Below, piece by piece: positions 16,260-23,772 of a stretch of DNA of 45,465 bases. The stretch spans positions 1-45,465 of the forward strand of contig JAIOIH010000074.1 in NCBI GenBank assembly GCA_019912395.1, given 5' to 3'. Numbering within the stretch: the stretch's first letter is position 1; each line of letters starts with the position of its first letter. The notes beneath the pieces are model-generated. The model saw nothing but the letters and a program-made list of their open reading frames with translations. It was not told the DNA's origin and searched no databases. Origin of the DNA: Flavobacteriales bacterium. GTDB taxonomy: Bacteria > Bacteroidota > Bacteroidia > Flavobacteriales_F > PHOS-HE28. Made by a program: the position numbers and the translations under genes.

Positions 16260-17282
16260 TCAATCCGTGCGGTACGACGTGGTCTCATCCACGCCCTCCA
16301 CCATATCGATGTAGCTGTTGTACCGGCTCGCGGCGATCTCGCCTTTGTCCAGCGCCTCCAGCACCGCACAGCCCGGCTCCTGGATATGCTTGCAGTCCCC
16401 AAAGCGGCATTCACCCCGCAGCGCGAAGAACTCCGGGAACTGGTCCACGATCTCCTCTTGCGTCATGTCCACCAGTCCGAAGCCTTTTACTCCGGGGGTA
16501 TCGATGATGAAGGTGGGCGATGGTGATGGGTGAACAGTGATTGAGGACTTGGACTCAAGGCTCAAGGACTCAGGACTCGCGACTGCATTCAACTGAAGCT
16601 CGAACATCTGCGCCGCCGTAGTGGTATGCTGCCCCTTGTCCGTGGAAGCACTGATCTCCAAGGTGTGCAGGTCCAGCGATGGATCGATGGCATTCACCAG
16701 CGTGCTCTTTCCAACGCCGCTATGCCCCACCAGTAGCGAGACCTTGCCGCGCAGCAGCGCCTTCACCTCTTCCATGCCCTTGTGCTTCAGCGCGGAAGTG
16801 ATCAGTGTGCGGTAGCCGATGGTCCGGTAAACGTCCTCGTATTCCGCAAGCAGGCCCAGCTCGTCATCGTCGTAGTCGTCCACCTTGTTGAAGATGATGA
16901 TGGGCGGGATCTTGTATGCCTCGGCCGTCACCAGCACACGGTCGATGAAGCCATGGCTCGTTCGCGGCCTGGCCAAGGTCACCATCACAAGGCACTGGTC
17001 CATGTTGCTGGCGATCACATGCTTGTGGTGCGAGAGGTTCACCGACTTGCGCACGAGGTAATTGCGCCGCTGATGCAGCTTGGTGATGGCCCCAACATGC
17101 TCGTTGCCGATCACCTCGGCGGCAGGCATGAAATCCACCAGATCGCCCACGGCCAAAGGGTTGGTGGTACTGTAGCCCTTGATGCGCAGCTTGCCCTTCG
17201 CGATGCACGTATGCAGTACGCCATCCTCGCCGCGTACGATGTAGCGGCTGCCGGTGGAGCGCATGAGGAGGCCGGTGGGCAT
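16260..17282 (-). CDS. rsgA: Ribosome small-subunit-dependent GTPase A with internal insertion
   Basis: A 340-residue circularly permuted GTPase that helps mature the 30S subunit. An OB domain (about 1-75) precedes the permuted G motifs: G4 NKVD (132-135), G1 GHSGVGKS (186-193), G2 region KGQHTTT (216-222) and G3 DTPG (261-264). The C-terminal zinc site is C292, C297, H299 and C305. Between MFEL and FIIDTPG, residues 230-257 are an extra Ser/Pro-rich stretch absent from ordinary RsgA. It is encoded by DNA (16512-16595) rich in GGACTC/CTCAAGGACT words that also occur in the intergenic repeat at 34335-34368. The ATG at 17282 restores the usual N-terminal G-STGS start; a CACCTTTG element ends only four bases upstream. 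Confidence 0.92.
   Translation of the reverse strand: MPTGLLMRSTGSRYIVRGEDGVLHTCIAKGKLRIKGYSTTNPLAVGDLVDFMPAAEVIGNEHVGAITKLHQRRNYLVRKSVNLSHHKHVIASNMDQCLVMVTLARPRTSHGFIDRVLVTAEAYKIPPIIIFNKVDDYDDDELGLLAEYEDVYRTIGYRTLITSALKHKGMEEVKALLRGKVSLLVGHSGVGKSTLVNAIDPSLDLHTLEISASTDKGQHTTTAAQMFELQLNAVASPESLSLESKSSITVHPSPSPTFIIDTPGVKGFGLVDMTQEEIVDQFPEFFALRGECRFGDCKHIQEPGCAVLEALDKGEIAASRYNSYIDMVEGVDETTSYRTD
16512..16595. repeat. In-frame GACTC-rich insertion inside rsgA
   Basis: An 84-base, 28-codon insertion between the G2 and G3 regions of rsgA. On the plus strand its right half reads ggactcaaggctcaaggact, then caggactcgcgactgc. The same words (gactcaaggact) appear in the intergenic element at 34357-34368. 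Confidence 0.7.
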
Positions 17283-17470
17283 TGGGCAAAGGTGGAACAG
17301 CGGAGCGGAAGGTGGCCGAATTGACCCTCAAAGGTCAAGACCTCACGGAATTCGATCTTCTGATCACTGGTGTCCGGGGAATGGTGTTGCCGGATCAAAC
17401 CGTTCACACTGTTGAAATTGAGGTTCAACGAAATGAGACCTTGCATTTTGGAACTGGAGATCAACTCCGG
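17283..17470. other. Intergenic region upstream of rsgA, no gene seen
   Basis: About 190 bases between the divergent rsgA and gldA genes. Beyond the rsgA -7-like element at 17287-17294 I see no convincing coding sequence. The base composition is slightly AT-richer than the flanks. Confidence 0.4.
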
Positions 17471-17630
17471 CTGCGACCCCTCCGGGGTCGGATTTCCTCG
17501 TATCCATAAATACTAAATGCTGCGACCCTTTCGGAGTCGAAACCCAACAGCCACAAGGCTTTTGACCCCAGAGGGGTCACAGCATGTTGCACCTGAATAT
17601 GAATGCTCAACGACCCTGAAGGGGTCGCAG
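17471..17630. repeat. Cluster of four GACCCC...GGGGTC palindromes
   Basis: Four 17-base hairpins with 7-base arms and 3-base loops: 17474-17490 (cgacccctccggggtcg), 17523-17539 (cgaccctttcggagtcg), 17563-17579 (tgaccccagaggggtca) and 17611-17627 (cgaccctgaaggggtcg). Start-to-start spacing is 49, 40 and 48 bases. The first two are preceded by gctgc or tgctgc, the last two followed by cagca, so the set forms a larger inverted arrangement centred near 17551. It resembles mobile REP-like intergenic palindromes and lies upstream of gldA. Confidence 0.85.
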
Positions 17631-17689
17631 CAGTTGTTTGCTTTTTTCCGGACACCAATGATCTTCCGATCTTCCCCGCAGCGGTGCGC

Positions 17690-17697
17690 TAATTTCG
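17690..17697 (+). promoter_or_regulatory. -7 element (TAATTTCG) of gldA
   Basis: TAATTTCG followed by seven bases (CGCTCCC) and the ATG at 17705, the same arrangement as before the Mrp gene. Confidence 0.6.
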
Positions 17698-17704
17698 CGC
17701 TCCC

Positions 17705-18625
17705 ATGTCCATCTCCGTTCGCCACATCACCAAGCAGTTCGGTGCGCAGAAAGCGTTGGACGATGTTTCATTCGAGATCGGCGGGAGCGAGGTGGTGGGC
17801 TTCCTCGGGCCGAACGGTGCGGGGAAGAGCACCATGATGCGCATCCTCACCTGCTTCCTGCCGCCCACTTCCGGCGACGCCAGCGTGTGCGGTTTCGACA
17901 TCCGCGAGGCCAGCATGGACGTGCGCCGCAATGTGGGTTACCTGCCGGAGCACAACCCGTTGTACACGGACCTCTATGTGCGGGAGTACCTGGAGTTCAC
18001 CGCAGGGATGTACAAGATGAAGAGCATTGCCACCCGGGTGAAGGAAATGATCGGCACCGTGGGCTTGGAGCGGGAGCAGCACAAGAAGATCGGTGCCTTG
18101 AGCAAGGGCTACCGGCAGCGCGTGGGCTTGGCGCAGGCCATGATCCATGACCCGAAGGTGCTCATCCTGGACGAACCCACCAGCGGTTTGGACCCCAACC
18201 AGTTGGAGGAGATCCGTGGCTTGATCAAGCGCATCGGCCAGGAGCGCACGGTGATGTTGAGCACCCACATCATGCAGGAGGTGGAGGCCATTTGCAGCCG
18301 GGTCATCATCATCGACAGGGGGCACATCGTGGCGGACGACAATGCCAAGCACATCCGCCGTCTCGGTGATCAACAGCAAGCCGTGCTGGTGGAGTTTGAT
18401 GGCCGGGTTACCGGTGAGGAACTGCTCGCCCTGCCGGGAGTGGAGAATGCCCTGCGCGGCGATGGGCATACATGGACCATCACCTTTCGCGAGGAGAACG
18501 ACATCCGTCCTGCCGTGTTCCAGTTCGCCGTGGACAAGGGCTTGACCGTGCTCACGCTCCAACGCGCGGAGCGGGATCTCGAAGCGGTGTTCAAGGAGCT
18601 TACGGCCAGCTCGGTCAGTACGTAA
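17705..18625 (+). CDS. gldA: Gliding-type ABC transporter ATP-binding protein GldA
   Basis: A 306-residue ABC ATPase. Walker A is GPNGAGKST (35-43), the signature LSKGYRQRVGLAQ (about 132-144), Walker B VLILDEPTSGLDP (about 153-165) and the switch His in MLSTHIMQE. The extended C-terminal region (about 220-306) and the YLPEHNPLYTDLYVREYLEF segment match the GldA subfamily, which works with the GldF/GldG membrane components in gliding bacteria. No gldF or gldG lies next to it here. It overlaps the end of the convergent outer-membrane protein gene by 11 bases. Confidence 0.85.
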   Translation: MSISVRHITKQFGAQKALDDVSFEIGGSEVVGFLGPNGAGKSTMMRILTCFLPPTSGDASVCGFDIREASMDVRRNVGYLPEHNPLYTDLYVREYLEFTAGMYKMKSIATRVKEMIGTVGLEREQHKKIGALSKGYRQRVGLAQAMIHDPKVLILDEPTSGLDPNQLEEIRGLIKRIGQERTVMLSTHIMQEVEAICSRVIIIDRGHIVADDNAKHIRRLGDQQQAVLVEFDGRVTGEELLALPGVENALRGDGHTWTITFREENDIRPAVFQFAVDKGLTVLTLQRAERDLEAVFKELTASSVST

Positions 18626-19163
18626 AGCCCAAGGCAACCCCTCGGTTCCATCCCCACGTGCCTTTTTCCCAGGCATCCTCATTGCCGGGGATATTGTTGA
18701 GGTTATGGAGCGGTGCGATCAGCGCTCCGGCGCGGATGAACAACCCGCTGCTCGGCTCCATCCAGCGCAGATGGATCCCAAGGGTAGGGGCGAAGGTGCT
18801 GGACACCCGGGCTTCCTTAGTGGCCAGCCAGAAAGGTGTGGCGCCCACGCTCAGTTCGGCCTTCAAGTCGTGACCAAAGCTGATGGCAGCGTTCACCGGA
18901 AGTGAATAAAAATTCACCGACTTGGGTGTCCAGAAGCCGAAGCCCATGCGTAGATGGTAGCTCACGATGGAAGGGGTCGTGAGCGTTTTCACGATATTGA
19001 GTGAATTGTAAACGCCTTCGCCCCACGCTTCGGCGAATACGGTGAGGTTGCGGTTGTTCTGCTGCACCGGCGCGGGCTCTTGGGCAAGGAGGGGCACACC
19101 CACGGTGAAGGCAATTACCAGAACCATGATCTGAGCACCAAGGACCCATCGAATGCTGCCCAT
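18615..19163 (-). CDS. Outer-membrane beta-barrel-like protein
   Basis: A 182-residue exported protein. The N-terminal hydrophobic stretch ends at LLAQEP (about residue 29). The remainder alternates polar and hydrophobic residues with many aromatic ends (FYSLPVNAAISFGHDLKAELSVGATPFW, and GWNRGVALGFTY at the C-terminus with a terminal aromatic), which fits a small outer-membrane barrel. Function unknown. The ORF is preceded on the minus strand by CTACTTTTCG, a weak -7-like element. It faces gldA tail to tail. Confidence 0.7.
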   Translation of the reverse strand: MGSIRWVLGAQIMVLVIAFTVGVPLLAQEPAPVQQNNRNLTVFAEAWGEGVYNSLNIVKTLTTPSIVSYHLRMGFGFWTPKSVNFYSLPVNAAISFGHDLKAELSVGATPFWLATKEARVSSTFAPTLGIHLRWMEPSSGLFIRAGALIAPLHNLNNIPGNEDAWEKGTWGWNRGVALGFTY

Positions 19164-19243
19164 CAGACGAAAAGTAGATCATACGCGCCAAACCCGTTTC
19201 TTTGCCACCCGTTTTATTTCCGACAGGATCAACAGAACATCGC

Positions 19244-20506
19244 ATGCCCTACCTCTTCACTTCCGAAAGCGTCAGCGAAGGCCACCCGGACAAGGTTGCC
19301 GATCAGATCAGTGACGCGCTCATCGATCACTTTCTCGCTTTCGATCCCGACAGCAAGGTGGCCTGCGAAACCCTGGTGACCACCGGGCAGGTGGTATTGG
19401 CCGGAGAGGTGAAAAGCAAGGCCTACCTGGACGTGCAGCAGATCGCCCGCGATGTGATCCACCGGATCGGCTACACCCGGAGCGAGTACATGTTCGAGGC
19501 CAACTCCTGCGGGGTGTTCAGCGCCATCCATGAGCAAAGCCCGGACATCAGCCAAGGTGTGGTGCGCAAGAAACCGGAGGACCAGGGCGCGGGTGACCAG
19601 GGCATGATGTTCGGCTATGCCTGCCGCGACACCGATGTCTACATGCCCTTGGCGCTGGACCTCAGCCACCGCCTGCTGCAGGAGCTCGCCGTGATCCGCC
19701 GGGAGAAGAACTCCAGGATGCCCTATCTGCGCCCCGATGCCAAGAGCCAGGTGACCATTGAGTACGGCGACGACCACACGCCGCTGCGCATCGATGCCAT
19801 CGTGATCAGTACCCAGCACGACGACTTCGACACGGAGGCGAAAATGCTCGCCAAGATCAAGAAGGACATGGTGGAGATCCTGATCCCACGGGTGAAGAAG
19901 AAGCTCTCCAAGCGGGTGCAGAAGTTGTTCGACGGAAAGATCGAATACCACATCAACCCCACCGGAAAGTTCGTGATCGGCGGCCCGCACGGCGACACGG
20001 GCCTTACCGGGCGGAAGATCATTGTGGACACGTACGGCGGCAAGGGCGCGCACGGTGGGGGTGCCTTCAGCGGAAAGGACCCCAGCAAAGTGGACCGCAG
20101 CGCGGCATACGCGGCAAGGCACGTGGCCAAGAACCTGGTGGCGGCAGGCGTCTGCGACGAAGTGCTCGTGCAAGTGGCGTACGCGATCGGCGTGGCCAAG
20201 CCCGTGGGCTTCTACGTGAACACCTACGGCACGGCCAAAGTGAAAATGACCGACGGGGCCATCGCAAAAAAGGTGGCGGGCATGAGCGAATTCGACATGC
20301 GGCCGTACTTCATCGAAAAGCGCTTTAAGCTACGCACACCCATCTATAGCGAGACCGCCGCCTACGGGCACATGGGTCGCACGCCCCGCACGGTGACCAA
20401 AAAATTCAACAACGCGGGCCGGAAGGCCACCCTGAAGGTGAAGCTCTTCCCCTGGGAGGAACTGGATGCCGTGCCGGCGGTGAAGAAGGCGTTCGGGTTG
20501 AAGTGA
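19244..20506 (+). CDS. metK: S-adenosylmethionine synthetase
   Basis: A 420-residue enzyme making SAM from methionine and ATP. Signature sequences are [13 protein letters not shown] (13-25), [12 protein letters not shown] (about 121-132, the ATP-binding hexapeptide region) and [21 protein letters not shown] (about 246-266), with the P-loop-like [19 protein letters not shown]. Length matches the Bacteroidota family. The ATG at 19244 starts the canonical [17 protein letters not shown]; an upstream in-frame TTG is rejected. I see no SAM riboswitch upstream; a TTTCTTTG word at about 19197-19204 may be the -7 element. Confidence 0.96.
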   Translation: MPYLFTSESVSEGHPDKVADQISDALIDHFLAFDPDSKVACETLVTTGQVVLAGEVKSKAYLDVQQIARDVIHRIGYTRSEYMFEANSCGVFSAIHEQSPDISQGVVRKKPEDQGAGDQGMMFGYACRDTDVYMPLALDLSHRLLQELAVIRREKNSRMPYLRPDAKSQVTIEYGDDHTPLRIDAIVISTQHDDFDTEAKMLAKIKKDMVEILIPRVKKKLSKRVQKLFDGKIEYHINPTGKFVIGGPHGDTGLTGRKIIVDTYGGKGAHGGGAFSGKDPSKVDRSAAYAARHVAKNLVAAGVCDEVLVQVAYAIGVAKPVGFYVNTYGTAKVKMTDGAIAKKVAGMSEFDMRPYFIEKRFKLRTPIYSETAAYGHMGRTPRTVTKKFNNAGRKATLKVKLFPWEELDAVPAVKKAFGLK

Positions 20507-20671
20507 GGACCAGTTGGCCGTTGTCTGTCTGCCCCGGGCGTGGTCCCCGGGATCCGCAACGGGTACGGAAGGGAGCTCGAACCGACCTCGCCACAACGTG
20601 CGGAACTCCCTGACAACTAACAACTGCCAACGGAGAACTATTCGGTTTTTTGCCGGATCATAAAGAACCAC
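20507..20671. other. Intergenic region between metK and rplU
   Basis: About 165 bases with no gene. It contains ccccgggcgtggtccccggg (about 20531-20550, a possible 6-base stem) and ctgacaactaacaactgcc near 20609, another low-complexity intergenic phrase. No T-run follows the stem, so I do not call a terminator. Confidence 0.4.
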
Positions 20672-20679
20672 TACTTTCG
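20672..20679 (+). promoter_or_regulatory. -7 element (TACTTTCG) of rplU-rpmA
   Basis: TACTTTCG matches TAnnTTYG and lies 20 bases before the rplU ATG at 20700. Confidence 0.6.
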
Positions 20680-20699
20680 CACCCCATTTTTCAGGAACC

Positions 20700-21245
20700 A
20701 TGTACGCCATTGTAGAGATCGCCGGCCAGCAATTCAAGGTGCAGGCCCCCCAGAAGCTGAAAGTGCACCGCCTCGAGCTTGAGGAAGGGAAGCATGTGGA
20801 GCTCGGTAATGTGCTCATGGTGAGCGATGGTGCCAAGACCAGCATCGGAACGCCCGTGGTGGACGGTGTCCGCATCGCCGCCAAAGTGCTGGCCCACAGC
20901 AAGTCCGACAAGGTGATGGTGGGCAAGAAGAAGCGCCGCAAGGGCTATCAGAAGCTCAACGGCCACCGCCAATACCTCACCGAGCTCTGGGTGGAGGCCA
21001 TCCTGGGGAAAGGGGAGAAGTTCGATGCCAGCAAGAGCACTGCTCCTGCCGTGGTGCCCTACACCCCAGCGGTGAAGAAGACCCGGGAAACGGCTGAAGC
21101 CGCCCCGGTGAAGAAGGCCCCCGCCAAGCCGAAAGGTCCCGCGACAGCGGGGAAGGCCCCGGCCAAAAAAGCCGCCGCCAAGAAAGCGCCGGCCAAGAAG
21201 GCGGCAGCAAAGAAGGCCGCACCGAAAAAGGACGATAAGAAATAA
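20700..21245 (+). CDS. rplU: 50S ribosomal protein L21 with Lys/Ala/Pro-rich tail
   Basis: A 181-residue protein. Residues 1-103 are L21: MYAIVEIAGQQFKV, then KKKRRKGYQKLNGHRQYL, which binds 23S rRNA. From about 110 on there is a low-complexity basic tail with repeated AKKAAAKKAPAKKA units, like histone H1. Ordinary L21 is about 103 residues. As I recall, Flavobacteriia L21 carries a similar tail that ends in a helix-hairpin-helix domain; here the tail ends in KKDDKK without that domain, which is found on L27 instead. It forms an operon with rpmA, 37 bases downstream. Confidence 0.95.
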   Translation: MYAIVEIAGQQFKVQAPQKLKVHRLELEEGKHVELGNVLMVSDGAKTSIGTPVVDGVRIAAKVLAHSKSDKVMVGKKKRRKGYQKLNGHRQYLTELWVEAILGKGEKFDASKSTAPAVVPYTPAVKKTRETAEAAPVKKAPAKPKGPATAGKAPAKKAAAKKAPAKKAAAKKAAPKKDDKK

Positions 21246-21282
21246 GTGTCACCAGGTTTCATCCTGAAAGACCCTCTCAGCC

Positions 21283-21861
21283 ATGGCACACAAGAAAGGA
21301 GCAGGTAGTACCCAGAACGGGCGCGAATCGCGTTCACAGCGTCTGGGCGTGAAGATCTACGGCGGTAGCGCAGCCGTTGCGGGCAACATCATCGTCCGCC
21401 AGCGCGGTACCCGTCACCATGCCGGTAAGAACGTCGGCATCGGCGTGGACCACACCCTGTACGCCCTTGTGGACGGTACGGTGGAGTTCCGTCGCAAGCG
21501 CGATGACAAGAGCTATGTGAGCGTGATCCCGAACGGTGTGGACCTGAACGGTGGTGGAAAGGCCGCTGTGAAGCCCGCCAAGGCTGCCGCAGCACCGAAA
21601 CCAGCCACCAAGGCCGACGACCTGAGCAAAGTGGAAGGCATCGGCCCGAAGATCGCCGAACTCTTCAACGAAGCCGGGATCAACAGCTTCGCCGAACTGG
21701 CAGCCACCTCAGTGGATAAGCTCCAGGAGCTCCTGACGGCTGCTGGCCCTCACTTCGCCTCGCATAACCCAGGCACCTGGCCCAAGCAGGCCGAACTCGC
21801 TGCCGCTGGTAAGTGGGACGAGTTGAAAGCATGGCAGGACGAGCTGGAAGGAGGCAAATAA
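21283..21861 (+). CDS. rpmA: 50S ribosomal protein L27 fused to a helix-hairpin-helix domain
   Basis: A 192-residue protein, more than twice the usual L27 length. Residues 1 to about 88 are L27 ([40 protein letters not shown]), which stabilises tRNA at the peptidyl-transferase centre. An Ala/Lys/Pro linker (about 92-111) leads to a helix-hairpin-helix module (112-152: [21 protein letters not shown]) and a tail with [21 protein letters not shown]. The N-terminus keeps the lysines that enter the peptidyl centre. The extension resembles the one usually on flavobacterial L21. A strong intrinsic terminator follows. Confidence 0.95.
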   Translation: MAHKKGAGSTQNGRESRSQRLGVKIYGGSAAVAGNIIVRQRGTRHHAGKNVGIGVDHTLYALVDGTVEFRRKRDDKSYVSVIPNGVDLNGGGKAAVKPAKAAAAPKPATKADDLSKVEGIGPKIAELFNEAGINSFAELAATSVDKLQELLTAAGPHFASHNPGTWPKQAELAAAGKWDELKAWQDELEGGK

Positions 21862-21885
21862 GCCTTCTCAACAAGACCTTTGAAA

Positions 21886-21916
21886 AGGCCGTTCCGAACA
21901 GGAGCGGCCTTTTTTT
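21886..21916 (+). terminator. Rho-independent terminator of rplU-rpmA
   Basis: Stem AGGCCGTTCC / GGAGCGGCCT (21886-21895 and 21901-21910, one G-T pair), five-base loop, then a run of seven T. It starts 24 bases after the rpmA stop. Confidence 0.9.
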
Positions 21917-21944
21917 GTCCGGTGCCCGCCTATACATCTGCCCG

Positions 21945-21965
21945 CGCTCGGCTTTTCGCCGAGTG
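21945..21965. terminator. Possible terminator hairpin for the anti-sigma operon
   Basis: CTCGGC (21947-21952) and GCCGAG (21958-21963) form a 6-base stem. It lies between convergent transcription units, downstream of the minus-strand gene ending at 22023. No strong T-run is present on that strand, so the call is weak. Confidence 0.35.
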
Positions 21966-22022
21966 CGTGAGTTCCACTCCGCCTCCGGCGGGCTCCTGCA
22001 ACTCTCCGTTACAAACAACCCC

Positions 22023-23111
22023 TCACCGCGCTTCCAAAAGCACCTGCGCCTGAGTCGCGTAAAATCCGCCACTGTTGGCGATCCGCTCCAGCGCAGGCCG
22101 GGCTGCGGTCCTTCCGTTATGTTTCACCGTAGTGAGCGCCTCATACCACAAGGCTTCCTCACGGAAGCTATCCACCGGATTTTCGGCTGCAGCTTGCAAC
22201 AACCGCAATGCCCGCGGATACAGCCCAAGCCGGTAACAGGCCAGCCCGCCATAGAACTGGGCGTTCACATCGTCCGGGTATTGGCCCAGAAGGAAGTACA
22301 GATCATCCAAGGCGACTCCTTCCTCACCACGTGAGAATGCTCCTAGGGCTTCATCCAGCAAGGCGAGATAAGGAATGGCCGTCGGCCCTGAAGGAATGCT
22401 GTCCCGGCGCATGGGCTCAGCGTTGGCAGGCACACCGGGGGAGCGAAGTGGTGCTCTCCGGTCCCGGTCCATCTCATCCGGATGTACCACCTTCAGCCCA
22501 TGCAGGTACAGCAAACGGCGGGAAGGCTTCGTTGCACGTTTCACCGCCGGAGCGGAAATGCCCGAAGCCCGATCCAGCTTTACCGGCGTTCCTTCCATCC
22601 GTTCAATGGCGGTTCGCTCAGTCTGTGCTGGGGTCTGAGCGCGCTGATGGAATCGGTCCAGCTCTTCCCCATCTTCAAGCACAGTTTCCGTTCGCTTCGG
22701 CAGCGCATCCAACTCTGCATGGACCACAAGCAAGGTGCTCTCCACCCCAGCTGGGATCACAGCCGGAACATGAACATCCGTGGATGCCACGGGAACTGTT
22801 GGGGTTGAAGGTGTTGTCGTGTTGTGCAAAGCCAGCCAGAGGGCGATACCACCGACCACGAGCACAGCTCCCAGCGCCAGATAGGCGCCATTGCCCATAC
22901 CGGAAGGCTTTGGACGGTGCATGGTGTGCAGTCCCTCCACTGCGCCAGGCATTCCGAGCCCCTCCACGGCATCGTGGAGCAGCGGGTCATTTTCCAAATG
23001 AAGTTCCACCGCATGGCGCTCCTCCGGAGTGAGCTTGTCCAGCGCATAGCGTTCCAACAACTCACGCGTGAGCGGCGTGCTGGGGGAGAAGGGGTCAATG
23101 CTGTTGTCCAT
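22023..23111 (-). CDS. Membrane-anchored anti-sigma-like protein with TPR-like C-terminus
   Basis: A 362-residue protein. The N-terminus (LTRELLERYALDKLTPEERHAVELHLENDPLLHDAVEGL) has the pattern of Bacteroidota anti-sigma cytoplasmic domains. One membrane segment follows at about residues 74-95 (YLALGAVLVVGGIALWLAL). The periplasmic part has a low-complexity region and then helical repeats (PYLALLDEALGAFSRGEEGVALDDL and ACYRLGLYPRALRLL) like TPRs. The ATG at 23111 overlaps the end of the upstream ECF sigma gene by 17 bases, the usual sigma/anti-sigma arrangement, which supports the role. The signal sensed is unknown. Confidence 0.75.
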   Translation of the reverse strand: MDNSIDPFSPSTPLTRELLERYALDKLTPEERHAVELHLENDPLLHDAVEGLGMPGAVEGLHTMHRPKPSGMGNGAYLALGAVLVVGGIALWLALHNTTTPSTPTVPVASTDVHVPAVIPAGVESTLLVVHAELDALPKRTETVLEDGEELDRFHQRAQTPAQTERTAIERMEGTPVKLDRASGISAPAVKRATKPSRRLLYLHGLKVVHPDEMDRDRRAPLRSPGVPANAEPMRRDSIPSGPTAIPYLALLDEALGAFSRGEEGVALDDLYFLLGQYPDDVNAQFYGGLACYRLGLYPRALRLLQAAAENPVDSFREEALWYEALTTVKHNGRTAARPALERIANSGGFYATQAQVLLEAR

Positions 23112-23652
23112 GGCGTTCAAGAATGATGCGCAGATTGCGCCTGCCGTTCTGGAGATTGCTTCGCACTTGCCCCACGGGCAGGCCGGTGCGTGCGGCCACT
23201 TGGTCATAGCTGTTCCGCTCCAGGTAGAACAGTCGGATGCAGCTTTCTTGGCCTTCCGGCAACTGGCCGATGGCCGTTTCCAAGGCTTGCAGGGAAGCCT
23301 CGTGCAGTGCGGCTTCGTTGCTGGTCTCTTCCTGCGGCGGTTCCTCCACAAGCATCACCTCCGGATCGTGTTTCCGCAAAGCCATCAGGCAGCGGTTCCG
23401 CATCACAGTATGTATCCAAGGCCGGAACCTCTTCACCTCATGCTTGCCCAGCAACGCAGGCAGCTCCTCGAAAAGCCCCATCACCTCGTCCTTGCTTTCC
23501 TCTGCATGCTTCAAGTACTTCATCGCAACGCCAAAGAGCAGGTGAGCATACCGGTCCCACAGCACACCCAACGCGGAACGGCCGCCAGCATTAAGCCTTG
23601 CGACAAGGTCCTCATCAGTGAGGTTGGTGGTTTTCGGGCTCCGGAGGAACAT
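23095..23652 (-). CDS. ECF-family RNA polymerase sigma factor
   Basis: A 185-residue group IV sigma factor. Region 2 is ALGVLWDRYAHLLFGVAMKYL to EVMGLFEELP, with RFRPWIHTVMRNRCLMALRK at its end. Region 4 is QLPEGQESCIRLFYLERNSYDQVAARTG, PVGQVRSNLQNGRRNLRIIL, a helix-turn-helix that reads the -35 site. It should direct polymerase to a small stress or envelope regulon and be held inactive by the membrane protein encoded immediately downstream. The start codon lies about 20 bases from a GTAC-rich palindromic element. Confidence 0.9.
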   Translation of the reverse strand: MFLRSPKTTNLTDEDLVARLNAGGRSALGVLWDRYAHLLFGVAMKYLKHAEESKDEVMGLFEELPALLGKHEVKRFRPWIHTVMRNRCLMALRKHDPEVMLVEEPPQEETSNEAALHEASLQALETAIGQLPEGQESCIRLFYLERNSYDQVAARTGLPVGQVRSNLQNGRRNLRIILERHGQQH

Positions 23653-23674
23653 GCAGGAGTTGTGTTATTGCAAT

Positions 23675-23767
23675 GGTACAGGGTATTGGGTACCGAGTAC
23701 AGGGTACAACGCCGCTCGTAGTGCCGGGTACCACGTACTCGGTACCCTGTACCCAATACCCTGTACC
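23675..23767. repeat. GTAC-rich palindromic intergenic element, copy B
   Basis: A perfect 19-base inverted repeat: 23675-23693 (GGTACAGGGTATTGGGTAC) pairs with 23749-23767 (GTACCCAATACCCTGTACC), with a 55-base interior that itself holds more GTACTCGGTACC words. The 33 bases at 23735-23767 match 12307-12339 at 30 positions. It fills the gap between the sigma gene and the plug-domain gene. Confidence 0.85.
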
Positions 23768-23772
23768 AACCG

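Noticed and set aside
17471-17630. CRISPR array
   Set aside because: The repeated units are 17-base hairpins of varying sequence, spacing is too short and uneven, and no cas genes are present.
19164-19243. SAM riboswitch before metK
   Set aside because: The leader is too short and no paired SAM-box pattern or terminator stem is visible.
20573-20600. tRNA-like T-arm sequence (gctcgaacc)
   Set aside because: No matching acceptor, D or anticodon stems could be built around it.
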